From: Alkalimarinus coralli
Lineage (GTDB): Bacteria > Pseudomonadota > Gammaproteobacteria > Pseudomonadales > Oleiphilaceae
Direction: 5' to 3'
NCBI RefSeq assembly: GCF_023650515.1
Contig: NZ_CP096016.1
Location: 3,846,001-3,910,000, forward strand
DNA length: 64,000 bases
The notes beneath the pieces were generated by a model. It had not been told where the DNA came from and did no database searches. It saw only the letters and a list, made by a program, of their open reading frames with translations. Below are positions 53,621-63,600 of this stretch, piece by piece (the first letter of the stretch is position 1; each line of letters begins with the position of its first letter). Made by a program: the position numbers and the translations under genes.

Positions 53621-55003
53621 TCAAGACGGCATGCCGCCCTTCGTCAGTTTGGCCGGTTCCAATAAGCGTTCTAATTCTTGTCGGCTCAAATCCGTTTCTT
53701 GTTCTGCCACATCGATAATCGCTTGCCCCGACGCGTACGCTTTTTTGGCAATGTCTGCGGCCTTCCGATAGCCAATAACCTGGTTGAGAGCGGTGACCAG
53801 AATAGGATTAAGCGACAAGCTTTTTTTGATATTTTTGTCCCTGACCTTGAACGTACGAACCGCCTTATCAGCCAACAATTTGGCTCCATTTCCCAATAGT
53901 TCAATACTTTGCAGTAAATTGTAAGCGATCAATGGAAGCATCACATTGAGTTCAAAATTACCGGATTGGGCCGCAATGGTCACCGTTGTGTCATTGCCCA
54001 TCACTTGAGCAGAAACCATCGCCACCGCCTCTGGGATCACCGGGTTAACCTTGCCAGGCATTATAGATGAACCAGGCTGTAGCGCTTCCAGCTCAATCTC
54101 CCCTAAACCGGCTAACGGGCCTGAGTTCATCCAGCGTAAATCATTCGCTATTTTCATCAAACACACTGCCAAAACCTTAAGTTGGCCCGATAAAGCGACG
54201 GCCGTATCCTGACTACTGATGCTGACAAAAAAGTTTGAGCTAACGGTAAAATCCAAACCACAATGAGTACTTAGCAGCTTCACAAATAATGCAGGGAAGT
54301 CAGGGTGAGCATTGACTCCGGAGCCAACGGCGGTACCTCCCTGCGCAAGCGCATGAAGCTCAGGGGTAAGCCGTTCAATTCCCTTGATAACATTCAATAT
54401 TTGCCCGGCCCAGGCACCTAACTCCTGGCTAAGACGAACGGGCATCGCGTCCATCAGGTGAGTACGGCCTGTTTTTACACACTTATCTACCGATTGGGCT
54501 TTTTCTACCAGACAACTATGTAGATGCTTGAGCGCGGGGACTAAATGCTGATGTATCGCGACTGCCGAACTGACATGGATAGCGGTTGGAATGACATCAT
54601 TGCTACTCTGCCCCATGTTGACGTGATCATTAGGGCTTATTGCCAGCCCGGAGCGGTCACTAGCCAAGGTGGCAATGACTTCATTCATATTCATATTTGA
54701 ACTAGTGCCGGAGCCTGTTTGAAACACATCAACAGGAAACTGCTCGATATGCTGCCCATCCGTTATGGCTTCACAAGCTTCGGCAATCGCCTTTACCCGT
54801 TCACGGTCTAATAGGCCCAGCTGGCCATTGCTGATAGCCGCCGCCCGCTTAATCTGAGCCAGTGCGACGATAAAACGAACCGGCATTGTCTCAGCACTAA
54901 TCGGAAAGTTATTCACCGCTCGCTGCGTTTGCGCGCCATAAAGTGCCTGCTTAGGCACTTTAATCGACCCCATGCTGTCGGTTTCGGTTCTGAAATCCGC
55001 CAT
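53621..55003 (-). CDS. fumC: Class II fumarate hydratase
   Basis: A 460-residue iron-independent fumarase, catalysing fumarate + water to malate in the citric acid cycle. The fumarase/aspartase signature GSSIMPGKVN is at 311-320, and TGSGTSSNMNMNEV is the substrate-binding segment. Length matches the family. Iron-independent and oxidation-stable, it fits next to a peroxiredoxin gene 30 bases upstream, with which it may be cotranscribed. Confidence 0.96.
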   Translation of the reverse strand: MADFRTETDSMGSIKVPKQALYGAQTQRAVNNFPISAETMPVRFIVALAQIKRAAAISNGQLGLLDRERVKAIAEACEAITDGQHIEQFPVDVFQTGSGTSSNMNMNEVIATLASDRSGLAISPNDHVNMGQSSNDVIPTAIHVSSAVAIHQHLVPALKHLHSCLVEKAQSVDKCVKTGRTHLMDAMPVRLSQELGAWAGQILNVIKGIERLTPELHALAQGGTAVGSGVNAHPDFPALFVKLLSTHCGLDFTVSSNFFVSISSQDTAVALSGQLKVLAVCLMKIANDLRWMNSGPLAGLGEIELEALQPGSSIMPGKVNPVIPEAVAMVSAQVMGNDTTVTIAAQSGNFELNVMLPLIAYNLLQSIELLGNGAKLLADKAVRTFKVRDKNIKKSLSLNPILVTALNQVIGYRKAADIAKKAYASGQAIIDVAEQETDLSRQELERLLEPAKLTKGGMPS

Positions 55004-55033
55004 TTAAGATACCTCCGCAAACATGGTAGGGTA

Positions 55034-55510
55034 TTACAACCACCCCAACATCACTTCCGCTTTGCTCACTTCAAACTGTTTGGGCTGCTCTACATTGAGC
55101 TGTTTTACTACACCGTCATCCACCAACATTGAATAACGCTGAGATCGAATACCACCAAATGTTCCGGTATCCATATCCAGGCCAATTGCTTTGGTAAAAG
55201 CGCCATTTCCATCAGCTAGCATGATAATTTCGTCAGCATTTTGAGCCTTTCCCCAAGCATTCATTACAAAGGCATCATTAACCGCCAGGCAGATAATGCT
55301 GTCGACCCCTTTTGCTTTAAGCTTATCGGCATTCACAACATAGCCTGGTAGATGGGCCTCTGAGCAAGTAGGCGTAAATGCACCCGGCACTGCAAATAGA
55401 ACAACTCTTTTTCCTGCAAACAGATCAGAGGTGGTGGGGTTTTGCATGCCCCCTTTCGCTAACAGCTGGAAGCTAATATCTGGGAGTTTCTCTCCATTCT
55501 GAATCATCAC
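55034..55510 (-). CDS. Prx5-type peroxiredoxin
   Basis: A 158-residue peroxide-reducing enzyme of the AhpC/TSA superfamily. The peroxidatic cysteine is C49 in PGAFTPTCS, followed by HLPGYV. AAGGAG precedes the ATG. fumC follows after 30 bases. Confidence 0.95.
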   Translation of the reverse strand: MMIQNGEKLPDISFQLLAKGGMQNPTTSDLFAGKRVVLFAVPGAFTPTCSEAHLPGYVVNADKLKAKGVDSIICLAVNDAFVMNAWGKAQNADEIIMLADGNGAFTKAIGLDMDTGTFGGIRSQRYSMLVDDGVVKQLNVEQPKQFEVSKAEVMLGWL

Positions 55511-55714
55511 AGTTCTCCTTTTTCTAAAATTGTTCTATAAGACTACAGGAAGGAAGTAAATTTCGTACCGACTATCGGCGTTCACATCCCTCATTGCTGA
55601 TACAAAGGAGTATGGTAGCTGATGGGCGATACGCAAGCGTAATAGATAGGCCATTCTGCTTCTTTCTTCAAAAACTGTTTTTAAGACGTACATTTAACCC
55701 CGATCGAGGTCTAT

Positions 55715-55948
55715 ATGGATACTTCATTTCATAGCATGAACAACCTGTTTGCCCAGCTGGGCTTGCCTGACGATGACGCGTCTATTGAATCATTTATTCG
55801 CCAACACCGTTTTTCGGATAACAGTATTCGTCTCAATGAGGCGTCTTTCTGGAATGAAGCCCAGGCCAGATTCCTGTGCGAAGCCATACAGGAAGACTCA
55901 GACTGGGCTGAAACGGTCGACCAGTTAAATGCCCAGCTGCGCCACTAA
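55715..55948 (+). CDS. DUF2789 family protein
   Basis: A 77-residue acidic cytosolic protein. MNNLFAQLGLPDDDASIESFIRQH and WNEAQARFLCEAIQEDSDWAE (in parts) are the conserved segments of DUF2789, whose function is unknown. Single gene. Confidence 0.88.
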   Translation: MDTSFHSMNNLFAQLGLPDDDASIESFIRQHRFSDNSIRLNEASFWNEAQARFLCEAIQEDSDWAETVDQLNAQLRH

Positions 55949-56003
55949 CCGAGAGCTTGAGTAGCGCAACAGGTGAAAACCGCTTAAGGGTTTGAGGTTG
56001 AGG

Positions 56004-57263
56004 CTAACAAAATCTGGACATTAAAGCCGCGCTGTCCGATTTATCCCAAACAACCGGGCAGCTGGTATTTGGCACCGCAAATAAGCGATAGCGCCGTGCA
56101 CCCACAAAACGGTAGAGCTTATTTGTTAAGGAAAGAGGCAGGCACTTGAGCACCTTTCCGAAAATAGCCCACAGGCCTCCCAATTTAACCAACAGCTCAA
56201 TAACAGCTGCGCCCTCTAGGCTGTGCTCGCCTTTATCATTTACCAATATAAAGCTATCGGGTAATGTCTGTTGCTCGGATGGGGCAAATACTTGATCAAA
56301 GTATGGGCTGCCAATCGGTGAGAAGTTAAATCGCTGGGCCTTATCTTCTGACAATACAAAGCGCACTACGCGGTGGCACAAACCACAATCGCCATCATAA
56401 AAAATAGTCTCGGTTTTGTTCGGTTTATCGCTACTTAGCCATGCAGGGTCAAAGGTCAACAGGTGGAACAGCAGCATGACCACGGTTAAGTCCGGAAAGT
56501 TCAATAAAAATAGAAAACCTAGCTGCACGATGAACATCGCTTCCCACATAAACCGTCTTAAAAACGGGACAAATACCAACGGCAGAAACAAGTACTCAAC
56601 CCACAGAATGCTATGGGTGACAAACCCTAATACGCCATCGGGTAATAACAGGAAGATATCACGCAAAAAATAGTCTCTAGCCAAGGGGTTTTGCAACACC
56701 AGACTAACGGTATCACCCGCCAACCAGGAGGGGCTTAACAGCTTGGTATATCCACTATAGGTGTACGTTAACGCCATGATGCCCCATGCAGCAACAAAAA
56801 CACTGCGAGGCATACGCCATGACCCGGCAGGGTTGGTTCGGCCTAATGCTGCAACTGACCCGTAGGGGGCAGACGGTATAAACAAATGGGCCAGCAGCAT
56901 CCAGCCTAAATAAGGCAATGCCGGATTAGCTATCAGCGGGTTCCGACCAAACAGACAAGCCAATACAAACCAGACCCAAACAGCAGCCCACTTGTCTTTG
57001 TAGCCTAACAAAAACATAAATGAAGCCATTGCTGCGCTAACAACCAACAGCATGACAAACCACGGCTGATCATAAAAACCAAGTACATTTGGAAATGCAT
57101 TAATTAACGGGCTATAAGCCGCATCAGCCACCATTCCCTGCGCCGAAAACAACTCGGTAGCCCATGGCAGCAGTTGTAAAAAATGAACGATTAAGTAACC
57201 ACCCAATAACACTCGGTATACGCTGTATTGTCCGCCAGTCCACATTGATCCATTCATTTTCAT
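56004..57263 (-). CDS. HTTM-like membrane protein fused to a DCC (DUF393) thiol domain
   Basis: A 419-residue protein with about eight hydrophobic helices (residues 15-270) resembling the HTTM family related to vitamin K-dependent carboxylase, then a soluble domain with FYDGDCGLCHRVVRFV at 288-303. The CGLC pair (293, 296) is the redox motif of DCC-type thiol-disulfide proteins. Both parts are linked in one chain, suggesting membrane-bound redox chemistry. It overlaps the preceding gene by 4 bases and ends a three-gene operon with a desaturase-like gene. Confidence 0.85.
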   Translation of the reverse strand: MKMNGSMWTGGQYSVYRVLLGGYLIVHFLQLLPWATELFSAQGMVADAAYSPLINAFPNVLGFYDQPWFVMLLVVSAAMASFMFLLGYKDKWAAVWVWFVLACLFGRNPLIANPALPYLGWMLLAHLFIPSAPYGSVAALGRTNPAGSWRMPRSVFVAAWGIMALTYTYSGYTKLLSPSWLAGDTVSLVLQNPLARDYFLRDIFLLLPDGVLGFVTHSILWVEYLFLPLVFVPFLRRFMWEAMFIVQLGFLFLLNFPDLTVVMLLFHLLTFDPAWLSSDKPNKTETIFYDGDCGLCHRVVRFVLSEDKAQRFNFSPIGSPYFDQVFAPSEQQTLPDSFILVNDKGEHSLEGAAVIELLVKLGGLWAIFGKVLKCLPLSLTNKLYRFVGARRYRLFAVPNTSCPVVWDKSDSAALMSRFC

Positions 57264-57772
57264 ACTCCTTCTGCATCACATTTAATGGGGTAAACCAGCT
57301 GCCACGAAGGGTCAATCAATGCGGCATCGCGAGGTTCAATTCTGACAACAAGGCGCTCGGGAAGCGGCGTAGGTAATGGCAGCTCTCTTAACAACGAGCG
57401 ATCTCTGCAAAAAGCAAAATCGACAGCGCTTTTGAACATCGGTTTTGTGATTGCGCTGCGGCTTAACACCGGGCCATAAGAAATAGCGGCACCATAGGCA
57501 TTTCGACGGTTGTATGGGCCACGGATATAGCGGTAGTTTTCCGGCGACAAAGTCAGTGTTTGCAGCTCCCCTTTACCATCAACCCAGTCAATAAAAAACG
57601 ATGATGAAAACGTTTCAAACCCTTCTTGAGCAGTAAACACTTTAGGCGCTGGGGAGGCATGTGAAGCTGCCCCAACTCCTTTTAGTGCAGTCCAGCCCGT
57701 TAGGTCCCCCAACATCTGTAATGAGCCTACCGCCACGAGAAAAAAAGTGACACCGACTGACTTATGATTCAT
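57260..57772 (-). CDS. Hypothetical exported protein
   Basis: A 170-residue protein with an N-terminal hydrophobic segment (about 7-22) that may be an anchor or signal peptide. The rest is soluble, with FFIDWVDGKGELQTLTLSPENYRYIRGPYNRRNAYGAA (in parts) as the most conserved-looking stretch. Its ends overlap both neighbours by 4 bases, so translation of the three genes is tightly coupled and it probably works with them. Confidence 0.75.
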   Translation of the reverse strand: MNHKSVGVTFFLVAVGSLQMLGDLTGWTALKGVGAASHASPAPKVFTAQEGFETFSSSFFIDWVDGKGELQTLTLSPENYRYIRGPYNRRNAYGAAISYGPVLSRSAITKPMFKSAVDFAFCRDRSLLRELPLPTPLPERLVVRIEPRDAALIDPSWQLVYPIKCDAEGV

Positions 57773-58524
57773 TGAGTCTCTCCTTTATACCGATTATTTT
57801 GCTGCACTTGGGCAACCTGCTTGCCTGCCAACATCAACCAAACCCTCTGCTCACTTTCGGCATTGAATCCGCATTTTTCTGGCACTGCTTCAGGGTTATA
57901 AAACGTGCCAAACAACAGATCCCATAGTGGTAAGTCGGAAAAGTTTCTTGTATGTGCGCCATATTCGTGATGCGCCCGGTGACTCTCCGGCCGCTGAATA
58001 ATAAAGCCAACCCAGCGCGGGGTTCGTATATTCCAGTGATAGAAAAATTCTGCGCCCCCCATAAACAGTACCGCCAATGAAACCGCCCCGGGCGATAGGC
58101 CACAGATAAAATAGAGTACGACTGATGACAGCAGACTATTGGTGAAAATTTCGATGGGGTGTTTATAGAAACTGGTAACAACTTCCAACCGCTGAGGGCT
58201 ATGATGCAACTGGTGAAACCACCGCCATAACAACGGGAACTCATGCCTTGCCCGGTGCCACCAGTAGTAAACAAATGTGATTGTCAGATAACCATATAAA
58301 GCCCCTAACCACGGGTTCAACGTCTGGTTATCAAACAAGCGATACTCCGGTAGCCATGCATCCCATGTCGCTGCCGCAACAAACACGCTGGATGCCTGTA
58401 TCGCATTAAAAATAACCACACGAGGCCACCAATTTTTAACCTTGGGCAAGCGGGTGCCAGGCATCAACCGCTCAACCAGCAGCATCATCACCCCAACCAG
58501 CACGACAGTGAGTAATACGTCCAC
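57769..58524 (-). CDS. Sterol desaturase / fatty acid hydroxylase superfamily protein
   Basis: A 251-residue membrane di-iron enzyme with HRARH (90-94), HQLHH (104-108) and HRAHH (182-186). It differs from the desaturase at 43515. First gene of a tightly overlapping operon with an exported unknown protein and the HTTM-DCC fusion. A 17-bp-stem hairpin lies 90 bases upstream. Confidence 0.9.
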   Translation of the reverse strand: MDVLLTVVLVGVMMLLVERLMPGTRLPKVKNWWPRVVIFNAIQASSVFVAAATWDAWLPEYRLFDNQTLNPWLGALYGYLTITFVYYWWHRARHEFPLLWRWFHQLHHSPQRLEVVTSFYKHPIEIFTNSLLSSVVLYFICGLSPGAVSLAVLFMGGAEFFYHWNIRTPRWVGFIIQRPESHRAHHEYGAHTRNFSDLPLWDLLFGTFYNPEAVPEKCGFNAESEQRVWLMLAGKQVAQVQQNNRYKGETQ

Positions 58525-58613
58525 TTCATCTCCTTATTGTTAAGCCATTTTGGGTGCCATCCTCCCGCTTAGAATCATTAATTGAAACCATATCGAAAAA
58601 TGTATAAAAATAT

Positions 58614-58652
58614 AGCACCAAAGGTATTACCTAATAATACCTTTGGTGCTAG
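58614..58652 (-). promoter_or_regulatory. Long perfect hairpin upstream of the desaturase operon
   Basis: 17-bp perfect arms (58614-58630 and 58636-58652) with a 5-base loop. On the minus strand the stem is followed by TATTTTTAT, so it may be a terminator or attenuator in the leader of the desaturase operon. An operator role is equally possible. Confidence 0.7.
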
Positions 58653-58761
58653 AGCACATATCTCCGTGTACTTGGCTGTAGTACCCCAGTCGCGCTTGTA
58701 ATTCGATACGGGGTTCAGCTATGGTGTAGCTATCCCCCCATTAGACAGGAAGGAGAACGTC

Positions 58762-59052
58762 ATGAATGACAAAGAATTGTATCAGCAGAAAATGCGGGCT
58801 CAGTTGGATGAATGGAAAGCAGAGCTTGATAAGCTAAAAGCTAAAGCATCAGGCTCCAGCGCTGACACTCAACTAAAAATAAACAAACATATCAGAGCAC
58901 TGGAAAGCAAAATAGAAGAAGGCAAAACAAAATTATCTCAACTTGCTGAGAAAAGTGAAGATGCATGGGACTCAATCAAAAATGGTGTAGAGTCAGCTTG
59001 GGACACCTTAAAATCCTCCGTTAAAGAAGCCTCAGCTAAATTTAAGGAATAG
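58762..59052 (+). CDS. Small coiled-coil protein (sll1863-like stress protein)
   Basis: A 96-residue Lys/Glu/Ala-rich protein forming a long amphipathic coiled coil (YQQKMRAQLDEWKAELDKL) and an amphipathic helix at the end (AWDSIKNGVESAWDTLKSSVKEA, in parts). It resembles small sll1863-type stress-response proteins. AAGGAG precedes the ATG. Single gene. Confidence 0.7.
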   Translation: MNDKELYQQKMRAQLDEWKAELDKLKAKASGSSADTQLKINKHIRALESKIEEGKTKLSQLAEKSEDAWDSIKNGVESAWDTLKSSVKEASAKFKE

Positions 59053-59224
59053 TACGCCAATAGACCTTCAAACATTAAAGGCCGTGGAAGGCTTTATTTC
59101 TGCGGCCTCATAGCGCCATAAGCTTCACAGCAACGTAACGTTGCTGTCATCTAAGTTTCATATTTCCCCATTAGCTTTAAACACGACATTTTGATGTTTA
59201 ACGGATTCTTAAGGGGAGCAAATC

Positions 59225-59425
59225 ATGCAAAACCAGAACAATTCAAGCGTTGCGCCGGTTCAAGCCGATTTGATTGATATTTTTATGGACTTAAACAAAC
59301 ACGAATCAAACATTAAAGAAAAGAATAAAGCACAGCGAAAGCTCGCAGCTCGCCGGGGTATTGAACAGCACTACGAAAAAAAGCAGCTTGAGGCGGCACT
59401 CAAAGAGTTTTGGGAAGATATTTAA
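59225..59425 (+). CDS. PA3496-like small protein
   Basis: A 66-residue protein, basic in the middle, with AARRGIEQHYEKKQLEAALKEFW near the C-terminus. The R-R-x-I-E-x-x-x-E-x-x-x-L pattern matches small PA3496-type proteins found in many gammaproteobacteria and annotated, without proof, as envelope-integrity proteins. AAGGGGAG lies before the ATG. Confidence 0.68.
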   Translation: MQNQNNSSVAPVQADLIDIFMDLNKHESNIKEKNKAQRKLAARRGIEQHYEKKQLEAALKEFWEDI

Positions 59426-59457
59426 CGTATCCAGTACTTATTTTATAGGAGTGTTGA

Positions 59458-62157
59458 CTACAAATACCCTTGCTCACGCGCCACCACAACAGCAGAGCTT
59501 CGGTTTTTCACCTGCAGTTTTGAATAGATATTATGAAGGTGCCACTTCAGGGTGCCTTCAGAAATATAGAGTTCTGCCGCGATATCCTTGTTCGTCAGCC
59601 CCTGCTCTACCTTTTTCATGATAGCGCTCTCTTTTGCCGTCAGCGCATCAAGCCCCTCGGTTAGGCCTGCCACAACAGCATTGGCGTCAGCAGAGCCTCT
59701 CTTGCTGGAGAGTACTTGCAGAAACGACTGATAGCTCGCCCCCTTGGCACTCGCTTCTATACTTGCCAATATAGGCGACAGGCGTTTTATATCATCCAAA
59801 AACAGTCTGAAATAATTTTGTGTACTGGCTATCTCCAGCGCCTTAGCCAAGCTTGTGCAGGCCCGCGCCTTATCTCCCTCATGCCAATATGCAATGGCCT
59901 CCAGTTTAAGCCACTCAGCCAGGCGTCTTAAATGCCCAAACCGTTCAGCCCTTTCGGCCAGCCCCCCCAACACCGTCAACGCACCGGCATAATCCTGCTT
60001 TTCAAACATCATATAGATGATGCTTCGAGCCGCTATTTTGTGCTCCAGACGGTCTAGCTGAAAGCCATCAGCACCACCTAAAATCAGATCATACTGACTG
60101 GAATACTGCTCTGCCTCAGCCACTCGATGTTGCCGCAATAACCAAACCACCAGCTCATCAGCTAATTTAAGATAAAGCCGTTTTAGTGACTGGCTTTCGG
60201 CCCACTTAATACCATCTTTCAGAAACCCAATGCCCTCTTCTATCGCGCCGTCATTCATAAACAACCGGGCCTTGGTTTCGTAAATCGCCATCAGCATATC
60301 AGTCGAGCTTTGTTCTTTTAGATATTCCAGCGCCCCCTGTTGATATTTATCAGCCACATCCAGCTCATCATATTCATAGTTAATCGCCGAGATCAGCGCA
60401 GCAAGCCCATAACCAGGGTGTGATTTTTCACCCAGCTTTTGCTGGGCCAGCTCATACCCTTCTTTGGCCTCTTTCAGCGCCTCATGATGGAACCCCTGTT
60501 TAGCATAGGTGATGGCAGACAAAGAGCGCGCCCAGCACTGTCCATAATAACTACCATAGGCTTCAAAGTGCCCCATTGCTTGATTCAGAGCACTCCTGGC
60601 CTGAACAAAGTCGGAGTTACACTTTTCACTAAACCCCTTCACCAACAAGGCAATACCTAACTCATAATGGTAGTCATTGATATTTTTATAATGGCTGTCA
60701 TCATTCCAGTCACTCAGCCACTGTGTCACCTCGGGTGCGGCTGTTTTTACCTCATCTTTTAACGCCTTGGCTGCACAATTGGCCAACGCAATCACTCTGG
60801 TGATCTCTTTTTGGATACTCGCAGAGTAGGCATGTTTGTTTCGACCCAGCAGTGACATCTGCTCTACCGCAGCAAGGAACTGGCGACCTGCGCTGAGCGA
60901 CCAGATATAACCAATTCGCACTCTCGGCTGTTGCTCCACGACCTCTTCCGGTAGTTTTTTGAACCAATCCAGATAGGTAACGTGTTTGGCATATCTCACC
61001 ACGACCGTGGGGAATGCCTCCTCCATCCATAGCGCGGCCTGATCATAGGCTTTAGCATGCAACGCCAGGCCTATCGCCTCTTCTTCGTTCCCAATCTCAT
61101 GAAACCAGTGCGCGGCAGAGAGGCGTGCACGATTTTGTTCATTGGGGGTGAGGTCAAACTGGCTGCGTTTGCGAAGGAAAATATTGAACAGCTGATGAAA
61201 TCTAAACCATGAACCCGATGCATCAATCGGCGACACAAAGGTGTTGTTCTTAACATAGGAGATAAGCTGCTGTGCGTCGTCATCTCCTTCACTGAGTAAC
61301 TGGCATATTTCAACATTAAACCGATCAAGCATCGCTAGTTTTAGCATCAGCTTCTGCACACCCAACGCCTGACGTTCAAACACCCGCTCGATAAAGTAAC
61401 GATCAAACGCAACCTGGCCGTGACTCAGTTCTGCCATAAATGATTCAAGGGATGATGCCTCTAGGTTGATCGCTGCAAAATAAATAGCGGCAGGCCAACC
61501 TTCAGTAAGATCAGCCATTTTTTGCAATAACGCCACATCGGGAATATCTGCGCCCGCCAGTTTAAAAACCTGCGCTATCTCTTGTTTACCGAACCTCAGG
61601 GCTTCCTGAGTAATGCTCGCCACTTGGTTTTCCATCAATAAGTGCGAATACGAAAAAGTGGCCACTTTAGCGGTGGTGATATAAAAACGAACACTGGGAG
61701 AGGTATTTCGAATCAGCCGGTTTAAGATATCAATGACCGGTGAGTCCACCAGAAAATCTACATCATTTAAATAAATATCCACCCCGTTAAATTCATTTAG
61801 CTCATCAATTAATGAGAGAATCCAGGGGTTAAGTGAAGGGGGAGTAAAACCATCAGACTGGTATTGCGCCGCTCGCCCCTGACCCACAGGTTTGTGTGTG
61901 GCAATAGCTGCACCTAATTTCTGAATCAGGTTAATCGGATCATTGTCCGACTGCCTGATATTGAGCCAGAGCGAGGGCTGCTGAATATGACGATATATCT
62001 GGCACAGCAAGCCTGTTTTTCCATAGCCGGGCGGAGCCTGTATCAAGGTGAGCTTTTTGGGTGAACGTTTGAGCTGGTTAACCAGCTCTTCTCTCACCAG
62101 ATGACCAATAAACTCCGGGGGGGAGATATCCGTTTCACTAACCGCAAGCTGACTCAT
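59458..62157 (-). CDS. MalT/AlkS-like LuxR-family regulator
   Basis: An 899-residue LAL-type activator: P-loop APPGYGKT at 41-48, a long helical-repeat region in the middle, and a C-terminal LuxR-type helix-turn-helix at about 835-895 (LTAKESAIMKKVEQGLTNKDIAAELY in parts). Its size and place next to a rubredoxin reductase gene match AlkS, the alkane-responsive activator beside alkT in Pseudomonas putida GPo1. The ligand is unproven. The gene is 170 bases downstream of the reductase. Confidence 0.88.
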   Translation of the reverse strand: MSQLAVSETDISPPEFIGHLVREELVNQLKRSPKKLTLIQAPPGYGKTGLLCQIYRHIQQPSLWLNIRQSDNDPINLIQKLGAAIATHKPVGQGRAAQYQSDGFTPPSLNPWILSLIDELNEFNGVDIYLNDVDFLVDSPVIDILNRLIRNTSPSVRFYITTAKVATFSYSHLLMENQVASITQEALRFGKQEIAQVFKLAGADIPDVALLQKMADLTEGWPAAIYFAAINLEASSLESFMAELSHGQVAFDRYFIERVFERQALGVQKLMLKLAMLDRFNVEICQLLSEGDDDAQQLISYVKNNTFVSPIDASGSWFRFHQLFNIFLRKRSQFDLTPNEQNRARLSAAHWFHEIGNEEEAIGLALHAKAYDQAALWMEEAFPTVVVRYAKHVTYLDWFKKLPEEVVEQQPRVRIGYIWSLSAGRQFLAAVEQMSLLGRNKHAYSASIQKEITRVIALANCAAKALKDEVKTAAPEVTQWLSDWNDDSHYKNINDYHYELGIALLVKGFSEKCNSDFVQARSALNQAMGHFEAYGSYYGQCWARSLSAITYAKQGFHHEALKEAKEGYELAQQKLGEKSHPGYGLAALISAINYEYDELDVADKYQQGALEYLKEQSSTDMLMAIYETKARLFMNDGAIEEGIGFLKDGIKWAESQSLKRLYLKLADELVVWLLRQHRVAEAEQYSSQYDLILGGADGFQLDRLEHKIAARSIIYMMFEKQDYAGALTVLGGLAERAERFGHLRRLAEWLKLEAIAYWHEGDKARACTSLAKALEIASTQNYFRLFLDDIKRLSPILASIEASAKGASYQSFLQVLSSKRGSADANAVVAGLTEGLDALTAKESAIMKKVEQGLTNKDIAAELYISEGTLKWHLHNIYSKLQVKNRSSAVVVAREQGYL

Positions 62158-62327
62158 ATATCGTCGTATTTATGTAATTTAGTACTTCGCCCAAGCGCTT
62201 TCGCCAAGCCTTTTTGTTGCCCTCGCAGAACTCGACGACAAACCCAATTGATACCGTTCACTCTAGCGTAACCAACCAATGGAGTAAAATATCACGTAGC
62301 GCTGTGTGAGGCGCAAACCAGCGGGGC

Positions 62328-63560
62328 TCAAGCCACCGCTTCCTGAGTATCGCTAATGCTGGCTATTGGGGGTAATGTCGGTAAACACTCTGAGGCCAGC
62401 TGACCTTTCTTCGATATACATTGGCCGGTTAATGAAAACCCTGACAGCCTGCCATCTTCATTAATAAAGTGTGCCTCCAAATCCCTACCTGCTCCCCTAA
62501 CTTGCCATATGCCTTTTTTACCCAGTGAAGGACAAATAACCGTCGGACAAGCACTTATTTTAACTGCCACAGGCATAGCCGGAAGCTCAAGTGCTGTTCG
62601 TTTGCCGGTCAGGGTTTTGGCTAGTGCCTTAGCCGCATGGGTGGCAGGTGCAATAAATGGCATCGTCACTCCAAGGTACTCTACACAGTCCCCCAGCGCG
62701 AAAATGCCTTTTTGACTGGTTTCAGAACTCTCATCTACCACGATGCCTCGCCCCACCGAAATGCCCGCTTCACTGGCCAACTTGATATTCGGTGCCAAAC
62801 CAACCGCTGAAACTATCAGGTCTGTTTCAATCACCTCATCATTCGATAGCCGCGCAGTTTTCACAACCCCATCTTGAGAGGTCAGTGATTCCAGCGTAAG
62901 GCCCAAGTGCCATCTAACGCCCTGTTCAGCCATCGCCTTTTTTATCTCTGTGCCCATGACTTCGGGCATTGAGCGCTGAAGTGGCCACTCAGCCATATCA
63001 ACCACATCCACTGCATAACCATTCGTCACCAGATCACTGGCTAACTCGCAGCCAACAAAACCGGCCCCGATAATTAATACCCGCTTCGCCCCTTTAAGCT
63101 TGTTTCTAAAATTCTCATAATCTTGCAGGGTATTAACGGTCAATCGTTCGACCGCTGGGGAACACTCGACGGGCAGCTTCATAGGGTTTGCCCCGGTAGC
63201 CAACACCAAAGATGCATACGGCACACTGATAACCTCATCAGAGCCCTCACACACAGCAAAAACAACACGGTTTTCAGCATCAATACGTGTGACCGTACAG
63301 TCTCCTAGCAACTGGACATTCAGCTCAGCGGCAATAGTACTGCCCTCTTTCATCACTAGCTGGTCTGGCGTTTTCCCCATCGACAGCGCTTTAGACAAGT
63401 TGGGCTTATAATAACCTCGCACAGGCTCACGGCTGATAATGGTTATGGGCGTACTCTGGCAGTGCGCCCGAACCTCCCTCGCTAACGTCAGACCCGCATG
63501 ACCCGCCCCGATAATAACCACGTTTTCTTTTACAACGTTCACAATCACCTCACCTTCCAT
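62328..63560 (-). CDS. Rubredoxin reductase (NAD(P)H, FAD)
   Basis: A 410-residue flavoprotein with the FAD-binding IIGAGHAGL at 16-24 and the NAD(P)H-binding IIGAGFVGCELA at about 164-175, plus a DCVEYLG stretch near 300 that closes on the flavin. It passes electrons from NADH to rubredoxin, which serves alkane hydroxylase or oxidative-stress enzymes. Two rubredoxin genes lie just upstream on the same strand. A later start at about 63539 (GTG, then NVVKENVVIIGAG) is also possible. Confidence 0.92.
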   Translation of the reverse strand: MEGEVIVNVVKENVVIIGAGHAGLTLAREVRAHCQSTPITIISREPVRGYYKPNLSKALSMGKTPDQLVMKEGSTIAAELNVQLLGDCTVTRIDAENRVVFAVCEGSDEVISVPYASLVLATGANPMKLPVECSPAVERLTVNTLQDYENFRNKLKGAKRVLIIGAGFVGCELASDLVTNGYAVDVVDMAEWPLQRSMPEVMGTEIKKAMAEQGVRWHLGLTLESLTSQDGVVKTARLSNDEVIETDLIVSAVGLAPNIKLASEAGISVGRGIVVDESSETSQKGIFALGDCVEYLGVTMPFIAPATHAAKALAKTLTGKRTALELPAMPVAVKISACPTVICPSLGKKGIWQVRGAGRDLEAHFINEDGRLSGFSLTGQCISKKGQLASECLPTLPPIASISDTQEAVA

Positions 63561-63600
63561 AATCTCGATTTACCAAGCTCCATCTGGACATAATTCCTTT

